A stretch of 56,262 nt of DNA from DATGLE01 sp035294325 (GTDB lineage Bacteria; Chloroflexota; Ktedonobacteria; Ktedonobacterales; Ktedonobacteraceae): positions 1-56,262 of the forward strand of contig DATGLE010000231.1 of the NCBI GenBank assembly GCA_035294325.1, read 5' to 3'. Of the stretch, positions 54,078 through 56,262 are shown piece after piece (within the stretch, counting starts at the first letter, position 1; each line of letters starts with the position of its first letter). The translations under genes and the position numbers were made by a program. The notes under the pieces are model-generated. The model ran no database searches and had not been told where the DNA came from. It saw only the letters and a list, made by a program, of their open reading frames with translations.

Positions 54078-55160
54078 TCATCGCTGCAAACACGGCAATA
54101 GACAGGTAAAAGTACTCCCCTGGCCCGTTGCACTCTCAACCATGACGCGTCCCCCATGTAATTCTACAATCATTTTGACAACCGTCAATCCCAAACCCTG
54201 GCTCCCGGAGCGCCCGCCCGGCTCGACCTGGTAGAAACGCTCGAAGATGCGCTGCTGATTTTCTGGCGCGATGCCGCAGCCCGTGTCGCTGACCTTGATG
54301 ATAACCCGGCCATCCTCCCCACTGCGCGCCGTAATTGTGACCTGCCCCCCGGCGGGCGTGAAGCGCAGCGCATTGCTCACAAGGTTGCGCAAGACCTGCT
54401 GGATGCGCACAGCATCGGCGTATATCTCTGGCAGATCCCCGGCAATATCCGTCCTGACGGCAATCCCCTGATCGTTAGCAGTCAGTTCCATCTCTTCGAC
54501 GGCGTTGGCGATAATCTCCTGTATATCGACCATCTGGCGCTTCAGGTGCAATTGCCCGGCATCGGCGCGTGCGATGAGCAGCAGGTTCTCGATCAGCGTG
54601 TAAAGCTGCTCGCTGCCGGCCCGCGCCCGCTGGATAAATTCGCGCTGCTGTTCGTTCAATTCGCCGCCGATCCCTTCAAGGGCCAGGTCGAGGTAGCCAT
54701 TGATGGTGTTGATCGGCGAGCGTAGTTCGTGCGTTATCAACGAGATGAAGCGCGCTTTTATGCGCTCTGTCTCGCGCATGGCCGTGATGTCGCGTACAAT
54801 CATGATACAGAGAGGCTCTTCCTGCTCCGCAACGGGAATGACGCTCACTCCCAGTGTGCGCGGCTGGCCCTCGACATGCAGATCGATCTCAACGTCGCGC
54901 AGTTCCTGTCCCTCGCACAGCGCCTGCCGGATCATGCGCAGTTCGCTACAGGACGAAGTTTCTTTCTCTTCATCGCAGCCGAACAGAGCCAGGCAATCCA
55001 TGCCCACAGCGCGTTCAGGCACTATATGAAAGATGCGCCCGAAGGCTGCGTTCACCTCGATGCAGCGGACAGCCGCATCCACCAGAGCAATGCCCTCGGC
55101 ACTGGCGGCCATGAGCGCATGTACAAGAGATATATTGGCAATCTTCGAAGTTTTCTTCAT
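54078..55160 (-). CDS. PAS-domain sensor histidine kinase
   Basis: 360 residues, no membrane helix. A PAS domain (about 10-130; GIALVDAAVRCIEVNAAFGRIF) is followed by HisKA (about 140-205; phosphoacceptor His in LITHELRSPINTINGYL) and HATPase_c (about 245-357; NLVSNALRFTP, DTGCGIAPENQQRIFERFYQ, GLGLTVVKMIVELHGG). A soluble, probably redox- or ligand-sensing kinase. No response regulator is adjacent; the orphan regulator at 15869 is a possible partner, but this is speculation. No clear Shine-Dalgarno precedes the ATG. Confidence 0.92.
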   Translation of the reverse strand: MKKTSKIANISLVHALMAASAEGIALVDAAVRCIEVNAAFGRIFHIVPERAVGMDCLALFGCDEEKETSSCSELRMIRQALCEGQELRDVEIDLHVEGQPRTLGVSVIPVAEQEEPLCIMIVRDITAMRETERIKARFISLITHELRSPINTINGYLDLALEGIGGELNEQQREFIQRARAGSEQLYTLIENLLLIARADAGQLHLKRQMVDIQEIIANAVEEMELTANDQGIAVRTDIAGDLPEIYADAVRIQQVLRNLVSNALRFTPAGGQVTITARSGEDGRVIIKVSDTGCGIAPENQQRIFERFYQVEPGGRSGSQGLGLTVVKMIVELHGGRVMVESATGQGSTFTCLLPCLQR

Positions 55161-55389
55161 GATCTACTTTTTTCTTATCGACATCATTTGCATATAACTT
55201 GAGCGCTGCCCCGGCAAAGTATAGCACTCTCGGCGCGCCGCGTCGAGCAGACTAACGCTATGGGCTATGGGATCATCTTCACCGCAATCAGGACCAACCT
55301 TAACCGCTTTCGTTGCTATACTGAGAAGAGATATATTTCGCGAACCGTTCTCAAAAGGCAGGTGTTCACACGGCTTTGCCGTGCGAAGA

Positions 55390-55464
55390 ATAAACAGTAT
55401 CATGCAGGCATGCGCTTCGCGCATGTCTGCATGATACTGTTTATAAGGCGAGCGCCGCAGGTGC
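55390..55464. repeat. Palindrome (26-nt arms) with ATGCGCTTCGCGCAT centre
   Basis: Arms 55390-55415 and 55419-55444 are complementary over 26 nt with a single mismatch and a TTC loop, followed by GCGCCGCAGGTGC (55452-55464), a variant of the tail at 7348. It lies between the divergent histidine kinase and DinB-like genes. The other 55161-55389 bases hold no supported gene. Confidence 0.8.
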
Positions 55465-55523
55465 ATGGCAGGAACGGCGTTAGAAAGCAGATACATTCTA
55501 AAAGCTACGAAGGAGAGTTATGT

Positions 55524-56030
55524 ATGCCCCATCCTCTTGTTATCCAGTTACGCTTTACACGCAGCGAATTTCAGCGCGCCCTGGCGGGCCTGAGCGACGC
55601 CGACGCACGCCGCCGCTTTCTCCCCATGAACTGTATCAGTTGGAACATCGGCCACATGGCCTGGCAGGAGCAGCGCTACTGGCTCACTATTCTGCAAGGG
55701 AAGACGCCGCTGCCAGAAATCAAGGAACTGGCCGGCTACGGGCAACCCGCCAGCACTCCACCCCTGGCCGAGATGTGGCAGGCATGGCAGACCATCACCG
55801 AGATCGCCGATCCGTTCCTTGATACGCTCACCACGCCCCAGCTCCAGCAGGTCCGTTACAGCGATATATGGCAGGGCGAGTATACCGCCGGCTCGCTTAT
55901 GCAGCGCGTCATCTACCACTACTGGTACCATACCGGCGAGAACATGGCGATCCGGCAGATGCTCGGGCACAGCGATCTGCCGGAGTTTGTCGGCAATATC
56001 GACGATGAGGCGCCCTATCTGCCACATTGA
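55524..56030 (+). CDS. DinB-like metal-dependent four-helix protein
   Basis: 168 residues, four-helix DinB/YfiT-type fold. The three expected metal ligands are suggested by His in WNIGHMAWQEQRYW and the two His of YHYWYHTGENMAIRQMLGH. Family members act as thiol-dependent enzymes or have unknown function. ATG 55524 follows AAGGAG with 9-base spacing; the frame opens upstream at 55260 through a palindrome, which is not credible coding. Confidence 0.82.
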   Translation: MPHPLVIQLRFTRSEFQRALAGLSDADARRRFLPMNCISWNIGHMAWQEQRYWLTILQGKTPLPEIKELAGYGQPASTPPLAEMWQAWQTITEIADPFLDTLTTPQLQQVRYSDIWQGEYTAGSLMQRVIYHYWYHTGENMAIRQMLGHSDLPEFVGNIDDEAPYLPH

Positions 56031-56061
56031 AGTAGCAGAAGACTTTACATAACTCTGGCAC

Positions 56062-56091
56062 TCGACAGGAGGATGCAGCGCATGCTATACT
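56062..56091 (+). promoter_or_regulatory. Promoter of the terminal helix-turn-helix gene
   Basis: TCGACA, 18-bp spacer, TATACT, 64 bases before the ATG at 56156. Confidence 0.5.
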
Positions 56092-56155
56092 TCCATTGAG
56101 ACAAACGAATACGCCAATAACAGGCAAGCAAGCAGAGTTGTGGAGGAGCGATAAC

Positions 56156-56262
56156 ATGGAACGGGCACGGTTATCAGCAGCACGGCTAAAAAAGCATTGG
56201 ACGTTGGAGGAAGCGGCAGCGGAACTTGGCGTTGACCGCTCAACACTCTTACGCTGGGAAAA
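56156..56262 (+). CDS. Helix-turn-helix protein, 5' part only
   Basis: The window ends after 35 codons. The visible sequence, with LKKHWTLEEAAAELGVDRS then TLLRWE, is an XRE/MerR-like helix-turn-helix. GGAGGAGCGATAAC precedes the ATG. In Ktedonobacteria such N-terminal domains often head larger regulators, but the rest is outside the window. Confidence 0.75.
   Translation, partial: MERARLSAARLKKHWTLEEAAAELGVDRSTLLRWE

Noticed and set aside
55260..55523. Upstream extension of the DinB-like gene
   Set aside because: It passes through the palindrome at 55390. A good ribosome-binding site and the family start lie at 55524.

Overview
The window looks like a chromosomal segment of a GC-rich, Gram-positive-like bacterium, most probably a member of the Chloroflexota class Ktedonobacteria. 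This is an inference from protein content: zinc-ribbon Ser/Thr kinases fused to periplasmic-binding-protein domains, a DUF6391-type protein, a LytR-CpsA-Psr protein, an EtfAB/HdrD-like respiratory unit and a stand-alone GspE-N-like domain. No rRNA, tRNA or CRISPR was seen.

Layout. (1) About 0.2-15.2 kb is an exopolysaccharide locus: a BY-kinase/chain-length protein, a MurJ-type flippase fused to an O-antigen ligase-like polymerase, four GT4 glycosyltransferases, an AsnB-like amidotransferase, a divergently placed DegT aminotransferase plus Gfo/Idh oxidoreductase pair (nucleotide amino-sugar synthesis) and the initiating sugar-phosphate transferase. (2) 15.3-20.1 kb: a small GspE-N-like protein, an orphan OmpR-type regulator, gyrB and a zinc-ribbon membrane protein. 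(3) 20.4-26 kb: a GH38 alpha-mannosidase, a membrane-anchored glucosaminidase-like protein and an Rpn-type PD-(D/E)XK protein. (4) 26-32.5 kb: a NarX-like/NarL-like fusion regulator, clpB with an unusual C-terminal duplication and a HAIR-like operator, a DUF202 protein, a GNAT acetyltransferase and a PH-like membrane protein. (5) 32.5-36.7 kb: etfB-etfA and a membrane heterodisulfide-reductase-like Fe-S protein, which together should pass electrons from flavoprotein dehydrogenases to quinone. (6) 36.8-47.2 kb: a CNNM/CBS transporter-like protein, an M24 peptidase, an LCP ligase, a 73-bp tandem array, then pgeF (ylmD), a metallophosphatase, yggS (ylmE), a DUF6391 protein, a solitary TnpB and yggT (ylmG). 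(7) 47.2-56.3 kb: two tandem kinase/ligand-binding receptor fusions, a two-gene operon of unknown function whose small product ends in Gly-Gly, a PAS histidine kinase, a DinB-like protein and the start of a helix-turn-helix gene.

The most striking unexplained feature is a family of about fifteen large intergenic palindromes. Each has 18-28 nt arms of private sequence, often perfectly complementary and commonly closed by a 3-nt loop. Many are flanked by the same short GC-rich hairpin (GCGCCGCAGGCGC or GCGCGGC-N3-GCCGCGC). Three share the centre ATGCGCTTCGCGCAT, two share identical flanking modules, and one has been expanded into a 73-bp tandem array. They lie at gene ends and sometimes contain the stop codon. 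They may be terminators, but most lack T-tracts and their perfect yet unrelated arms suggest an active palindrome-forming process.
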